A stretch of 64,000 nucleotides of DNA from Cercophora sp. LCS_1 (GCA_036250225.1 JAPZLL010000001.1:1116001-1180000), one strand, 5' to 3'. Counted from the stretch's first letter, positions 23,010 to 34,842 are shown. The notes: generated from the sequence alone by a model not told the origin. Program-made: numbers and translations.

Positions 23010-24358
23010 TTATTGACGGTTGCGGAGAACCCGCCCGTTGGCCTTCTTCGCGGCCTCGTTGGTCTCACCATAGACCTCACGCTCGACGCTCTTGGCCGCC
23101 TCCCAACCAGCCTTCTCAGCCATGGCCATGTTGTTGCTTGACGCCTTGTTGGCGGCACCCTTCTTGTCGGCGTTGCTGCGGCGGAGGTAGCTCTCGATGA
23201 AGAAGCTAACGAAGAGGTAGGTCAAGGGGGTGAGGTAGAAAACGTTGAGCCAGACGGCAAAAGTGGCGGATTTGTTGTCGATGCAGGGAACCGTCTTGTA
23301 CGAGAAAGCACCCTTGATGCTCTCGATAACAGCGGCGGTGGAGCCATTGGCACCGGCGGCAGCAGAGGCCTCAGCAGCGGCGCTCTGGGTGGAGGTGAGG
23401 GCGATAGGGATGGTGTACGAAACGAACGAGTGCGCCATCGCGTACGAGCCGCCGATAAGGAACTGCATGATCTGCATGGTGGTCAAGCTGCGCTTGAAAA
23501 AGATAGGCACACGGATGTTGAATGCAGTGATGGTGTAGTAGGTGTACTAGCGCGTCGTTAGCTCGGGTGTTCTCATGATCTCAGTCGCATTGTACTCACC
23601 ATCATGGCGTGAATGCCAGAGTTATAGAAGCAAAACATCCAGATAGGGCTCGACATATAGCGGATGCCGGCCCACATGCACATCATGGCACCAGCGTGGT
23701 GGTACGTCTGCAGAGTCGAGCTGAGCTTGCCCTTGGCGAGAATGATGAAAGTATCGAGGACCTCATAGAACTTGCTGAGGTAGAAGATCCAGCCGTAGAA
23801 AGCCAAACCCTCGTTCCACAAACGACCGACACTGCTGCTGCTAGGCATGCCGTCGCTGGTCAAGACGTTCTCGGGCGAGTAAGATTGCCATGAGTTGGTG
23901 GCATCATCGAAGTAGGCGGCATTGCCCAAGCCCGAGGGACCATTGATCTTGCAAACCGAGTCGACGAAGCCCGCAAACCCGGCAGGACCGAGGGGGTTCA
24001 CCACGGTACGGCGAAGGACGCCGGCCATGCCGATGAAGGTCCATGCCGAGTAGACTGCGAGAAAGATGTTGTGAGCAATGACAAAGGCCTTGAATCCGGC
24101 CGTCTTGCTAATAGCCCATGGCTTCTTGCCCGTCGATTTGTTGTAGGCGTTGAGGGCCTTGGCGGAAACGGCGTAGAGTGCAGCGATAGTGATGGGGACT
24201 TTGGGGTCCAGAACGGCGTTGTAAATGTGGTCGGGGATGTGGAAGGGAGGTGCGCCGACGGATGTGCCCGGGGCCGGCGGGGAGAGGAATGGCGGGTTGC
24301 TGCTGGGCGGGAACTGGAACAGCGAGGACGCAGGGAGGGAGAACGAGACGGACGCCAT
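23010..24358 (-). CDS. ELO-family fatty-acid elongase (3-ketoacyl-CoA synthase)
   Basis: Two exons, 23600..24358 and 23010..23546, encode 431 residues; the intron is 53 nt in phase 0. ELO proteins are ER membrane condensing enzymes that add two carbons to acyl-CoA. Diagnostic motifs are KFYEVLDT (about 196-203), the His box QTYHH (217-221), and NSGIHAMMYTYY, which is rebuilt exactly at the exon junction. Five or more hydrophobic spans are present. The first His of the His box (usually HxxHH) is Gln here, a variant found in some PUFA-type elongases. A poly-Ala/Ser loop lies near residue 310, and the C-terminal tail has NGRVLRNRQ, rich in basic residues but without a clear KKXX retrieval signal. 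The start at 24358 is preferred because upstream residues are not membrane-like. Chain-length specificity is unknown. Confidence 0.92.
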
Positions 24359-26074
24359 CTTCGCGATTGACGGGGTCGTATGAGTTTCCTGCAAAGAATG
24401 ACCACTCAATTGGATGACAATAGTTCGATCCTTTGCGAGAGAACCTAAAGAGAAACCCAACAGATGAAAATGGCCGCACGGTGGAGGGAAATCAGTCGGC
24501 TTTTTTGTCTTGTGCTCTGAATTATTGAATTCCCAACGCTTTTCAAGATCGACCAATCTGCGCGTCAACCGGGCCGGGGTGGATGCAGCGGCCTCGGCAC
24601 AGGCACAAGCGGTGGCGCAACCTGGGACCGGGACAGATCAAGGGGGAAGGAGCCAACAACTCAAAAACTTTGACGGACAAGGGGCTAGATAGGTCACCTG
24701 AACCGGGAGTAGCAACAATGAGGATGAGCTAGAAGAGAAAACATCCCTGTCGTGCTCCTTTGGCATGAGGATGATGCCTGAAGACAACAAACCGCATCGT
24801 AAACAAGCAGAGCGTGACCAGCACTTGCTGGTATTCTCAGAGAACGACAGACCGAACCGGAGCCCAGAGAGAGACGAACAACCCGCAGCACCGAGGCTCC
24901 GGAATCTCTACAGTGGAACTTGAATTTTGCTCAACTTTTTTTTTACACCGAACATGGCAAGGGTCCTCCAAGATGACGTTCCTTCCTCAGGGGTAAACCG
25001 GCCTCGCGGTTACGTTCGCGGGCGACAATCTCGGTGAATTCCTTGTCCAAGCAACCATTCGGCGTCCGCGGCAGCCGTTCCCGGCGTCACCGTATCTCAG
25101 GAACGACAGGGGAGATTGATGAATGAGAACATTCCCGCCGGGCCAAGGGACGGCACTTGGTTGCGTTGCAAACGCGCATGCGGGAAGGCAAACTGGACCC
25201 CGACGGCGTCTGTTGGCTAGATCCCGCTGGTTTGCAGGCGCGGCGGGCCCCGTTATCCAACGATGGCTGAGATGGCATCGGCCCAGTCCGCGCCGATTGT
25301 CGACGGGCGACCCAGTTTTGCTTCGAGAAGGCGGGTTTCATGGTCTTTCCTTGCTGCTGTGGAAAATTCAGATGCCAAAGAGATCTTCAGCTCCCGAGGC
25401 TGGAAGGTCAAGATGCGGGGTTTCGTGGATAATTGGCGTGCCGCTCATTCGTCGATGCTGATTCAACAATTGCGGGAGGGGCCCTTATCCACTTGTCCCC
25501 AACAGATGGACGCCCGTCATGCAGCCTTCTCTTCGCTCCCGCCTTCCCGGGATTCTCACATGCCACAAAACAGAGCTGACATCGCGAATTCGGGGGCGGT
25601 CTTTTTGTCTTGGCATCCCGCCTGCCGGAACATCGAGCGCATTCCGCCTCCGATCCCATTTGTTATTTGATGATATGTGGTCCAGTTCCTAACTCCTCGT
25701 AATGCCAAAGAGGGCGCGCTGAGGTAATGTAGCGCTCAGATGCGGCTCTTGGACGCTGACGCCCATGAAGGCGCGGTACCCCGTCAAGGGCTGCCGGCCT
25801 TGGCAAGATTCTCGTCCCTAGCGAGTCTAGCGACTTCCCCGCCATGGTTTGGGACCCTGAAAATGGACGATCTTTCAACACGCCGTCGTTTCGCTGGCGC
25901 GCTGACAGGCGGGGGAACGCGTCAAGGCGGCTGTCAGCCGAGGTCCAAATTCTGGGGTATTGAACGGCGCGAACGACAACATAGGCCGCATTATGTGTGA
26001 CATTTTGATATTTCGTTGTTCATCCACAAACTCAAAAGAGGAAACTTGGATTTAGGGTTGACTCGATCTCCATA
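24359..26074. other. Divergent intergenic region, elongase / alcohol oxidase
   Basis: The 1.7-kb region separates divergent genes, both linked to lipid metabolism, and must hold both promoters. No coding or RNA gene is recognised. The region is worth checking for shared lipid-responsive elements, but I cannot name any with confidence. Confidence 0.45.
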
Positions 26075-28591
26075 ATGGCTGCAGACGGCCCATCCTTTCC
26101 ACCACTCCCGCCACCCCCCAAAGGCGACTATTTCGACGAGACACAATGGGCCGTGTTAGTCTCGCTGCTTGACGCCATCATCCCCTCCATCACCCCTGCA
26201 TCCAGCGTCACGGACGACCAGATAAAGACCCATCGCATCGTCGACGATGACGAGCTTGCAAAGCTTGCAGCCCAGGTTCAAGCCACAGTGGTCTCGCCCC
26301 CGTCGGCAGATGTGCTCAAGGCGTACCTCGAGGACCGCTTTTCCGCAAACCCGGTCCTGATGGACGACCTCCGCCGGACATTTGAAAACATTCCCGAGTC
26401 CGGCCGGAACAAACTGGGTGGCGCCCTGTCGGCACTTGCGTACGCATTTTGTCCACCCCCTGATCCTAACTGGACCGCTGTAACCTAAAATTGACGCTAT
26501 CCCGCAGGACCCGCCCCGGTAGTCTGCTCTTGACCGGCTCCTCGGTCCCGGTCCACGAGCGGACCCTCGCTGAGCGCGAAGCCGTGCTTCAGCGCTGGGC
26601 GAATTCTTGGTTCACGGCTACGCGCATCCTCTACAAGACGTTCAGCAGCCTTGGAAAAGTCATTTGGCTCAAGGCGAGCTCCGCGGCAACAGAGGGGCTT
26701 GGTTTTCCTGCTCTACCACCCAACTGGGAGCCACCCAAGCCCTGCTATGAGTTTGATTTTCTGCAGTTCCCTGCCGGAGATGAGCCCGCAGTCATCGAGA
26801 CCGATGTTGTCATTGTTGGATCCGGCCCAGGCGGCGGTGTCAGCGCCAAAGTGCTCGCTGAAGAGGGACACAAGGTGCTTGTCGTCGACAAAGGATATTA
26901 CTATCCACCCGAACGTCTGCCGATGAGCCAGGAGGCGGCGACCCACCATATGTTTGAGAATAGCGGGTTTGTCGGCAGTATCGACAACTCTGTCAACGCG
27001 GCCGCCGGCTCGTGCTGGGGCGGTGGTGGCACAGTCAACTGTGAGAATCATTGCTCATACACCCTAGCTCGCTCGATGTGAATGAAGTGATGACTAATTT
27101 TTGATGTAGGGAGTGTCAGCTTGCAGACCCAGGGGTTTGTGCGGAAGGAATGGGCTGAGGAGCACGGGTTGCCATTCTTTGAGACGGCCGAGTATCAGGC
27201 GGCCCTCGATCGGGTCTGTAAGTTCATGGGCGTCGTAAGTGGCGACAACGTCAAACAAACCCATCGGGGCAAGGTCCTCCTCGAGGGCTCCCGAAGACTG
27301 GGTTGGGCCGCCGAAGTTTGCCCTCAGAACAGCGGTGGAGCGGAGCATTGGTGTGGTCACTGCCATCTAGGGTGTGGAAGCGGGGACAAGCAAGGTCCTG
27401 CTATCAGCTGGCTTCCTCACGCCGGGCGGAACGGAGCCAAGTTCGTTGAGGGCTTTGCGGTGGAACAGATACTCTGGGACGAGAAGGCTGGTTGGGGGGA
27501 GAAGAAGGCCGTTGGTGTCCGAGGCACCTGGCTCTCTCGAGATGCCCAAGGGGAGAATGTTGGCCCTGAAAGGGAGCGGACGAAGCGAACTGTCGTGGTG
27601 AAAGCGAAAAAGGTGATTGTCTCAGCAGGAACCTTGAACAGCCCTGTAATCTTGACCAAGAGCGGCTTGACGGTAAGAAACCTGCTGGAAGATGAGGCGT
27701 ATCGCTGACGACGCAACAGAACCCGCACATTGGCAGCAACCTACATCTTCACCCGGTGAACTTCCTAGTCGCTGAGTATGACGAGGACGTCAGGCCTTGG
27801 GAGGGTTAGTGGCTTCACTGCGTGCTACACGTCTCGGATCGCTAACCTCGGTATAGGTGGTATTATCACCAGCGTGTGCTTGAACTTCGAGAACCTGGAC
27901 GGTAAAGGACACGGCGCGAAGCTGGAGCCCACTTGCATGCTGGTTAGTCCTCCTTTCTCGGCTTTTTACTCCCCGTGCTTACCCTAACCAGCCATACGCT
28001 ATCATGCCTCATTTCCCATGGCGGAACGGCCTCGACTTCAAGCTCTCTGCCCTCCGTCTCCGTCAAATGGCCGGTTTCATCTCACTCGCTCGAGACCGCG
28101 ATACCGGCCGTGTGTTCCCGGACCCAGTGACAGGCAAGCCGTCGATGGACTATCGAGTTTCTGCCTTCGACGCAGCACACGTCCTGGAGGGCATCATTGG
28201 TCTCGCAAAGATCTGCTACATCACCGGTGCCAGAGCAATCCATCCCTTCCTCCCTGGCGTTGAGCCGTTTGTCCGCGAAGAAGCGGTCAACGAGAGCGCT
28301 GGCGTCACCGACCCGGCGTTTACCGCATGGCTTGCCAAGCTACGGTCTATCGGGAACAGCCCACCATACGTGTCATTTGTGTCAGCCCACCAGATGGGCA
28401 CTTGCCGCATGAGCAGCCACGCCGGCGCGGGCGTTGTCGATCCTAAGGGCAAGGTTTGGGGGACTGAGCACCTCTACGTCGCCGACGCGAGCGTGTTCCC
28501 GAGTGCAAGCGGTGTGAATCCGATGGTGACGACCATGGCAATTGCAGATGGGATTGCAAGGAGTGTGTCGAAAGAGCTGAAGCCTCAGTAG
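26075..28591 (+). CDS. Long-chain fatty alcohol oxidase (GMC family)
   Basis: Six exons, 26075..26439, 26508..27040, 27110..27672, 27720..27804, 27857..27942 and 27992..28591, encode 743 residues, the usual length for FAO. Introns are 68, 69, 47, 52 and 49 nt. The enzyme oxidises long-chain alcohols to aldehydes with O2 (H2O2 formed) in omega-oxidation of alkanes and fatty acids, generally at peroxisomal or ER membranes. The FAD motif VIVGSGPGGGVSAKVLAEEGHKVLVVDKG is visible in exon 2, and splicing of intron 2 rebuilds TVNWSVSLQTQGFVRKEWA, a strong FAO signature. The conserved HQMGTCRM and NPMVTTMAIADGIAR blocks that form the C-terminal GMC domain lie in exon 6. The N-terminal 180 residues are the FAO-specific extension. 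The haem-like CxxCH motif proposed for some FAOs is not evident. Splice borders of the small exons 4 and 5 are well supported by phase. Confidence 0.93.
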
Positions 28592-28958
28592 CTGTAATTG
28601 TTGGCACTGTCGGGTGCAATGTGCAAACACAGGTTTTGGGGGATCTGTTGTGCCTTGTTTTGCATACCTACTGAGCACTTTGTATGCGTTTTTTACGACA
28701 ACTTGTCTTCGGCTTCGGCCTTACGGATGGAATTATGGCCTGGGGCCACAGCTTTCGGTCGAGACCACGGTGGTTTGGTCAAAAATCTTCTATTGCGTCT
28801 TTGGTGTAGTCAGGACTGCAAGGCATCCGTTCGCCGTTTGCTAACCCCTATATCTTTAAAGTTATCTGTTTCATACCCTGACCAACATCCTTGACCCTGC
28901 TTGTCCTTTCCCCTTAAACCCAACCCTTCAGGTTGACAAACCCCATCTTGCCCAACCA
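28592..28958. other. Convergent intergenic region
   Basis: The 367-nt gap separates the stops of the alcohol oxidase (+) and the MoaA-MoaC gene (-). It should hold both 3' UTRs; nothing else is seen. Confidence 0.55.
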
Positions 28959-31129
28959 TCACTCAACGACTTCACCCTCCACCCACCGCCCACTCTTTCC
29001 CCCTTCCTTCAACACAACCCTCAACCCCTCAATAACCATGCCCTTGTCTACCGCCTTGCACATGTCATAGACTGTCAACGCAGCTGCGCTAGCCGCCGTC
29101 AACGCTTCCATTTCGACGCCCGTCTTGCCATCACACGATACCCTTGCCTCAATATCTACTCTTCCACCATTGTCACGAGCATCTTCGTCTGTTTCCTCCT
29201 CGGCAACCTCAAGTTCCACACTCACGTGGGTAATGGAGATGGGATGACAAAGCGGGATGATATCGGGAGTTCGTTTCGTGGCCATGATACCCGCAACACG
29301 CGCGACGCCGAGAACGTCACCCTTCTTGATTTGATTCTCCCGTATCAGCGTGAGAGCTACGGGGTTGGTGAAGCGGACGGCGCATTTTGCGACGGCTGTG
29401 CGCTTGGTGGGTGATTTCTCCGAGATGGAGACCATATGAGCTGAGCCCGTGGGGGAGAGATGTGTGAGTTTGGGGAGTTCTACGCCTTTTGTAACTTTGC
29501 AGTTGCGAGCGGTTGTCGAGAAGAGACGCAGTTGGGATGCTGGGAAGGCAGGTTGGAGGGCGATGGCACTGAAGAGCGACGTGGGTTGTCTGGGATACGA
29601 CGGCCTGGCACGAGGAATCAAGGGTTGATCTACATTGCCTACTCAGTATAACGCTCTCAAGGTACGTGATATTTGCAAAACCTGAACTATGAACAGGAAT
29701 GTGTTTCGTACCCTCCGTCTCATATAAGTCCAAGACGCTCCCCAACACCAGTATGCATGCTTCGAAGAGAAAAGTGAAAAAAAAAAGAACATCACCCACC
29801 AATCAAAATCATCGGGCGATTTTTCATGTGCTCGAGCTCACCTAGCCCGGCGTGTTTCTCCTTTTTCCCCTTGACGGCTGTACCAATAACTTGGAGGAGC
29901 TCATCCGAGTTTGGTGCCAACAATGGCGGCGTGCTGCCTGTAGGAGCAACATAGCCGGTCTCCGCCATGGCGATCTGCTTCAAGGACTCCAAAACACTCT
30001 CGTCGATTGGCTCGCCCTGGTTCACCTTGCGGAGGATATCCCTGAGAGATACCTCAGCATTGCCAAAGAGGCACACCTTTATGTTCCCGTCGCTGGTGAT
30101 GCGAAGGCGGTTGCATGTCCCGCAGAAGTTGTGCGTCATGCTTGTAATGAAACCAACACGCCCAGCAAATCCAGGGACCTTGAACGTCTTGCTTGTGTCA
30201 TTTCGGTGGCCGACTTCCCTCTGAAGACTCGGGTATTTGGCCCTGATAACGTCGAGCATCTCCTCGTAGCTGAACATTTTCCCTTTATTCCACTTGTTGC
30301 CGTCAAACGGCATATACTCTATGAACCGAACCTCGATGTTCTCATCACGAGTAAGCTCGACAAATGGCAGAATCTCGCGGTCGTTGAGCCCACGCATGAC
30401 GACGCAGTTGATCTTGAATTTGATACCCGCGCCAGCACGGTTCAGCTCTATGATCCGGTCGATGCTCTTGCGGACCGCTGAGAACCCAGCCCGGCGGGTC
30501 ATAAGTTGGAACTGCCACGGGTCTAATGTGTCCAGGGACAGGTTCACGCCCGTCAACCCAGCTTCGACCATGGCGTCTAACTTCCGGTGAAGCGAAAGAC
30601 CATTTGTAGTGAGACACAACTCCTTCAACCCATGGGACCGAAGAGCACCGATTTGTTGCATGAGTGGTACAATATCGTGCCGTACCGTTGGCTCCCCACC
30701 GGTGAGACGGATTTTAGATACACCCTGCGTGACAAACAGGGAAGAGAGTAGGACGATCTCGGGGGTGGTGAGAAGTTCCCGCGAGGGAGATAGAGGCACA
30801 CCCTCCTCGGGCATGCAATACAAACAACGGAGATTGCACCGTTCTGTGACGGAGATGCGCAGATAATCATGCTGCCGATTGTAGTTGTCCGTCAGGAAGG
30901 CCGAAAAAGGTTTGGCGTCTCGGATCCGGTCCCTTCGGAGGCGAGCGTCAGCCGCCGGGTCATTTGCCGGCGGAAAGGGCTCAGGCTGCGAGAAGGAGTG
31001 GTCCTGGGTGGTTGTTGCCGCTGCAGTGGCAACATTTCGCATCTGAATGGAGGATGCTCGACCCGTCCGTGGCGCCTGCAGTGCTCCGGCGCTCAAGCAC
31101 CGGGCGACACGGTGCGCGGTCGTCTTCAT
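28959..31129 (-). CDS. nit-7: MoaA-MoaC fusion gene, cyclic pyranopterin monophosphate synthase (MOCS1-type)
   Basis: The gene encodes both enzymes of the first molybdenum-cofactor step (GTP to cPMP), in mitochondria. Part A, 29792..31129, is MoaA-like (445 residues): a mitochondrial-type presequence, the radical-SAM cluster CNLRCLYC (Cys98, 102, 105), and the second [4Fe-4S] site CGTCN...C (Cys336, 339, 353), ending in Ile-Gly-Gly and TGA. Part B, 28959..29629, is MoaC-like with LTHLSPTGSAHMVSISEK, PLCHPI and GVEMEALTAASAAALTVYDMC, but it has no ATG upstream of its domain. A GTGGGT donor at 29799 lies inside the last two codons and an acceptor at 29630 or 29639 is in matching phase. Splicing (170 nt) joins Ile443 to MoaC and removes the C-terminal Gly-Gly (666 residues). 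The ortholog is nit-7 in N. crassa and cnxABC in A. nidulans. The choice of acceptor is uncertain. Confidence 0.88.
29505..29528 (-). other. Internal mitochondrial-presequence-like segment before MoaC
   Basis: The stretch RLFSTTAR, preceded by Arg/Ser/Pro-rich residues and no acids, lies just ahead of the MoaC domain. It has the look of a fungal mitochondrial targeting and cleavage site. In the fused protein it would be internal, so it may be where the MoaC part is released after import. Confidence 0.45.
29630..29799 (-). other. Alternative intron fusing MoaA to MoaC (donor covers the stop)
   Basis: The donor GTGGGT begins at 29799, one base into the codon for the penultimate Gly. Its sixth base is the first base of the TGA stop. 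The acceptor TGTAG ends at 29630; a second TAG at 29639 is also in phase and would add three residues. A weaker donor, GTGATG at 29795, could pair in phase with an acceptor at 29605, keeping both Gly but adding MoaC. Retention gives MoaA with free Gly-Gly. The intron is about three times the usual length here. Confidence 0.6.
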
Positions 31130-31668
31130 GGTTTCAGCCGTTTTGGGAATGTCCAGGGTTCACTGTGATGGGACTTCTGGGCATGGCGAGCTGGTTTTAT
31201 GGTTTGGTGAATTGAGTCCGCGGAGACATATGACTCATTCACGACGTGGGAAAGATAGCGTTCCTTATGGATGAGAGAATAAATAACAACAAGCGGCTTG
31301 CCACTCGAGATGCCGCTGAGTAACGGGCGAACTACGGGCGAACTGCGGGCCCCGGAGTCGTAATGAGCAGAGGGAAGATGCAAGTTTCACCTTGCGCCCT
31401 GTGGATGAGTGAGCCGTGACGTACGGACCCTGGGTCTGACGGCGGAAGGCGGCACTGTGAGAGGCGACGAGGGGTGAGTGGGTCCCGGACGGCGGCGATG
31501 TCAGAACCCACCGACAGCCTCCCCCTCCAACGAGGAAGGTCCCGTCTTGGCGTTCTTTCTACGGCCCCGCCGCGTCCGGACGCGCTTGTTTCCGTGCAAG
31601 CAGTTTGTCTGCATCGATGCGGTAGCGACAGAACCCCGGCAGCCCAGAGCTCATCGTTTCTTGCAAAG
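31130..31668. other. Divergent promoter region, MoaA-MoaC / WRAP73
   Basis: The 539-nt gap between two divergent start codons should hold both promoters. No other gene is seen. Confidence 0.5.
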
Positions 31669-33343
31669 ATGCGGTTTTCCAAAAGCGTAAAGTGTGAGAC
31701 TAATCTCCAACGCCCATGTTCCGGGCCGCGTCGTGGTGTTGGCATGGCTGCTGACCACAATCAACAGCTTCTGCCCACTGCAGCCCGAGTCCCAGCGGGA
31801 ACCACATTGCAACTCTCTTCGCATCGGTTGTCAATGTGCGCGCAGTGCTCAATCTTGAGGTCGTCAACGTCATAAAGCTGCCTCAGGACTTTTCCAGTCC
31901 GATTTCCAGTTTTCAGTGGTCCCCATCGTCCCGGCTCCTCCTTGTTGCCAATGCCAGCGAGATCAGGGTTTTTTCGGCACTTGATGACAGCTTCAATGCT
32001 ACCATTCGGAACCCAATTACTCCCGGCACTAAGCACGCCTATGTTGGCTTTGGGTCCGCGGATGCTGAGGTTTGTGTCATTGCGTCGTTTGGGCTAAAGT
32101 TCTCGATTTACGACCTTGCTTCGTCCAAAGCGATCGACATTGCGAATCCTAAGGTTCTCTCGCCGTCCGCTGCCGCCTGGTGCTTCTCTTTTCGGCCGCA
32201 GACGCGTCATCTTGCCCTGTTGACCAGGACCGCCGGGAAGGACATGATTAGCATCCATGGCTTTCCGACGAGGGAGCTGCAGAGATCTTGGGCTCCCGAT
32301 ACGGTTGATGCCCAAGCAATCATCTGGAGTCCCGATGGGAGGTGGCTAGTCGTCTGGGAATCGGCTGCCCATGGCCACAAGTTGCTGTTTTACACGTCCG
32401 ATGGTCACATCTTCCGGACCTGGACCGGCCCGTCCAATCCGCCCTCCGAGAGCAAGGATTTTGCGCTTGGAGCCGGTGTAAAGACTGTGCAGTTTTCTGC
32501 AGACGCCAAACAGCTCGCTATTGGTGACCACAGTAGGTCTTTGTACATGTTCAGCATGTCATCAGTTACGGAGACTCTGCGACTCCAACATCCGACCAGC
32601 TTAGTTCCCAAGGACACCCTCCAGGTACTCATATTCTGTTATCCTAGCGTTGTGGCGTTGGCTTGCTAACACGCGGAAACCAGATCTGGCAAGAACAGGT
32701 GGGCATTTCGCAGACTGGACCGTCGATCCATACATTCGTGAAAGCAATTCATACGATCTCACCGCCTGGCCGGTCACAAGACGCGCCCGAGTCGGCATCA
32801 GGCTGCGTCTCCATACTATTTGATCCCTCATCGGCTTTGGTGGCAACCCGGCTCGACGATTCACCTGGAACTGTCTGGATCTGGGATGTGCAGGCCGCAG
32901 AACTCCGCGCTGCACTCTTGTTCCATGGAAACATCACGAGTCTTTCTTGGCACCCAAACATCCACGAAACGCTTCTTATCCGATGTGACGGAGACCAGTA
33001 TAACGGCAATATGTTTGTTTGGGACCCCCTCTCGGAAGGGCCCCGGTCCGTGGATTTTGCTCAACACCTGCCAGGCGCCAAGGCGGTGGGGAGGCTGCGT
33101 GCCTCGTGGCTTGCTCTTGACACGTCAAGCCCCCCATCACTGTTTCTTTCCGACGCCCAGAACTATCTGCTTGCGTCTGTCGCGGAGCTGGATCAGACGC
33201 CTCCATGGGGTGATCACGGAAGCCCCGAAATCCCAAGCGTTGCCCGTGTGGCACGAGAACGAGAAGAATCCCCCTTGGAGTTGGTTCCGGCAGAAGAGGG
33301 GGACGACAGCGAGTTAGAAGACACGTTTGTTCACAAGCGATAG
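31669..33343 (+). CDS. WRAP73/WDR8-type WD40 protein
   Basis: Three exons, 31669..31693, 31768..32624 and 32684..33343, encode 513 residues; introns are 74 and 59 nt. The short first exon gives MRFSKSVK, and phase 1 joins it to SSAHCSPSPSGNHIATLF, the first WD40 blade. Proteins of this family are spindle-pole or microtubule-organising-centre factors (human WRAP73, yeast-type MTOC anchoring). Typical WRAP73 blocks are visible: SPDGRWLVVWESAAHGHKLLFYTSDG, a segment with KTVQFSADAKQLAIGDHS, and DSPGTVWIWDVQAAELRAALLFHGNITSLSWHP near residue 360. The C-terminal 40 residues are acidic and likely disordered. The family assignment is from blade order and internal sequence; a microtubule role here is inference. 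Its first exon was placed by phase and by the WD blade that it completes. Confidence 0.88.
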
Positions 33344-34842
33344 GCCTGCATGGTGGACAGGCATCCGCCGGCGAATCTCGTCTCCCTGGGGACCCCCCGG
33401 ATGCTGTGGGGCCCATGTAGTTGGAGGCGAGACCCGAAAACCTGGGACTGGCTATTGGTCGAGGCAGACAAACGCCCACTCGGGTCAAAACATGATTCGT
33501 CGCCTTCAACTGTGCGACGTGCCAGTTTGACGTATGCACACCTCTGGTCGCTGCGAATGCAGGAAGATCCAAAAGAGGAACAAGCACTCGCACTGGATTC
33601 AGTCACATCCAAACATAAGAATCCCATAGGCTTCGGTGGCTATCTGTGAATGCTGTTGTCGGGGCGGATGATTCCAGAGGCTATAAGCTTCACGTCGTGC
33701 CTTGGCAGCCACGCATCTGACGCCTAGATTCGGCACATTCCCCGATCCTCGTTGGCAAACCCCGGTGCCTCTAGGTCGCAACACTTTTCGCCAAGGAATT
33801 AGCGCGGTGATGTCTCAGGCTCTTTCACAGCTCCAGACCTTGTCAAAGGGTACGTATTCCGGGTGATTGCATACCTCCCTCCTCGGCCACGAACAAACTA
33901 CCTAGGTGCTCGAGCAGCTGAGACGCGGGCCCTAGCCTCCGAGGCCTGCGCCATGTTTGCTCAAGACCAGGCTTAGGCTGGGGCAGAAGCCAGTCAAGAG
34001 CAAGAAAATGTGCCTTCAAACATGGCCCTAGACTTGATCAGGTTGGTATGACATCGACTGCCATCGGAGCCGCTTCCACTGCCTTAGTCTGATGCTCTGG
34101 TTGCTTCTTTTCGGTGGTCTCGCCAACCAGCGTCAACGTTGCATGTGCAGCCGTCACCCTGGTCCATATTACCGTGCTTTCACCCACCTGAGGACGGCCC
34201 AACCGTTTTCCTCTGGACGGTCGTCCGGTGTCTTCTGGTTCGTGTATCTTGAGCCGCAACGAGGGTGTTGTTGCAAGATTGCTTGGCGACCCCGCCTACC
34301 TGGTTTCCCTCTCGGAGGCCGGGGCTCGCTCGCCGAAGTGCGCAGTATGATTGGCGGTAACAAGGTACAAGCTTCAGACTCCTTGCATACGAGTCTGGCT
34401 GCTTCTCGATGTTTGCTCACTGGCATCCGAAAGAATCAACGCGCCTGTCGGCCCGCAGCTATGTCACCCTTCACGCACGTTCTGATGGTAGCAATCAACG
34501 ATGTATCTCTCGAGCCAAAATGGAGCGGGATACCTGGCTCAGGTTATACTTTAGGCACTCTTACCTCGGGGGGCGCACAGTGGTTCCTGCGCCTGGTGAT
34601 TCCCCAGTGGTCTCGTCACGACTTGTCCACCCTGTCTGGCGAACGCTCCGCTCGTCGAGTCTGCAGGCCCCCAGGTTCTCACAGCAGTCCGTAATGAGCA
34701 GTCCAGCTCGTGGCTCCGACTGTAGACGACCCTAAGAGCAGAACGTCTTGTTGTATTAGAGACACATCTCAAAACCATTGGTCTCTCTGCCTTGCCTCAA
34801 CCACCTCGAATCCCGGAGTAATTCCCGTCTATCGCCTCTGTC
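33344..34842. other. Intergenic region (1.5 kb)
   Basis: The stretch holds open frames of up to 200 codons on the plus strand (34092..34694), but their composition is Cys/Trp/Arg-rich with no domain, as chance frames in GC-rich DNA often are. Nothing is annotated. Confidence 0.45.

Noticed and set aside
23010..28591. Idea of a secondary-metabolite or lipid gene cluster (ELO, alcohol oxidase)
   Set aside because: No synthase, transporter or regulator accompanies them; they are ordinary single genes.
34092..34694. 200-codon plus-strand frame upstream of the RRM-like gene
   Set aside because: Composition is Cys/Trp/Arg-rich without domain or codon-bias support; treated as a chance frame.
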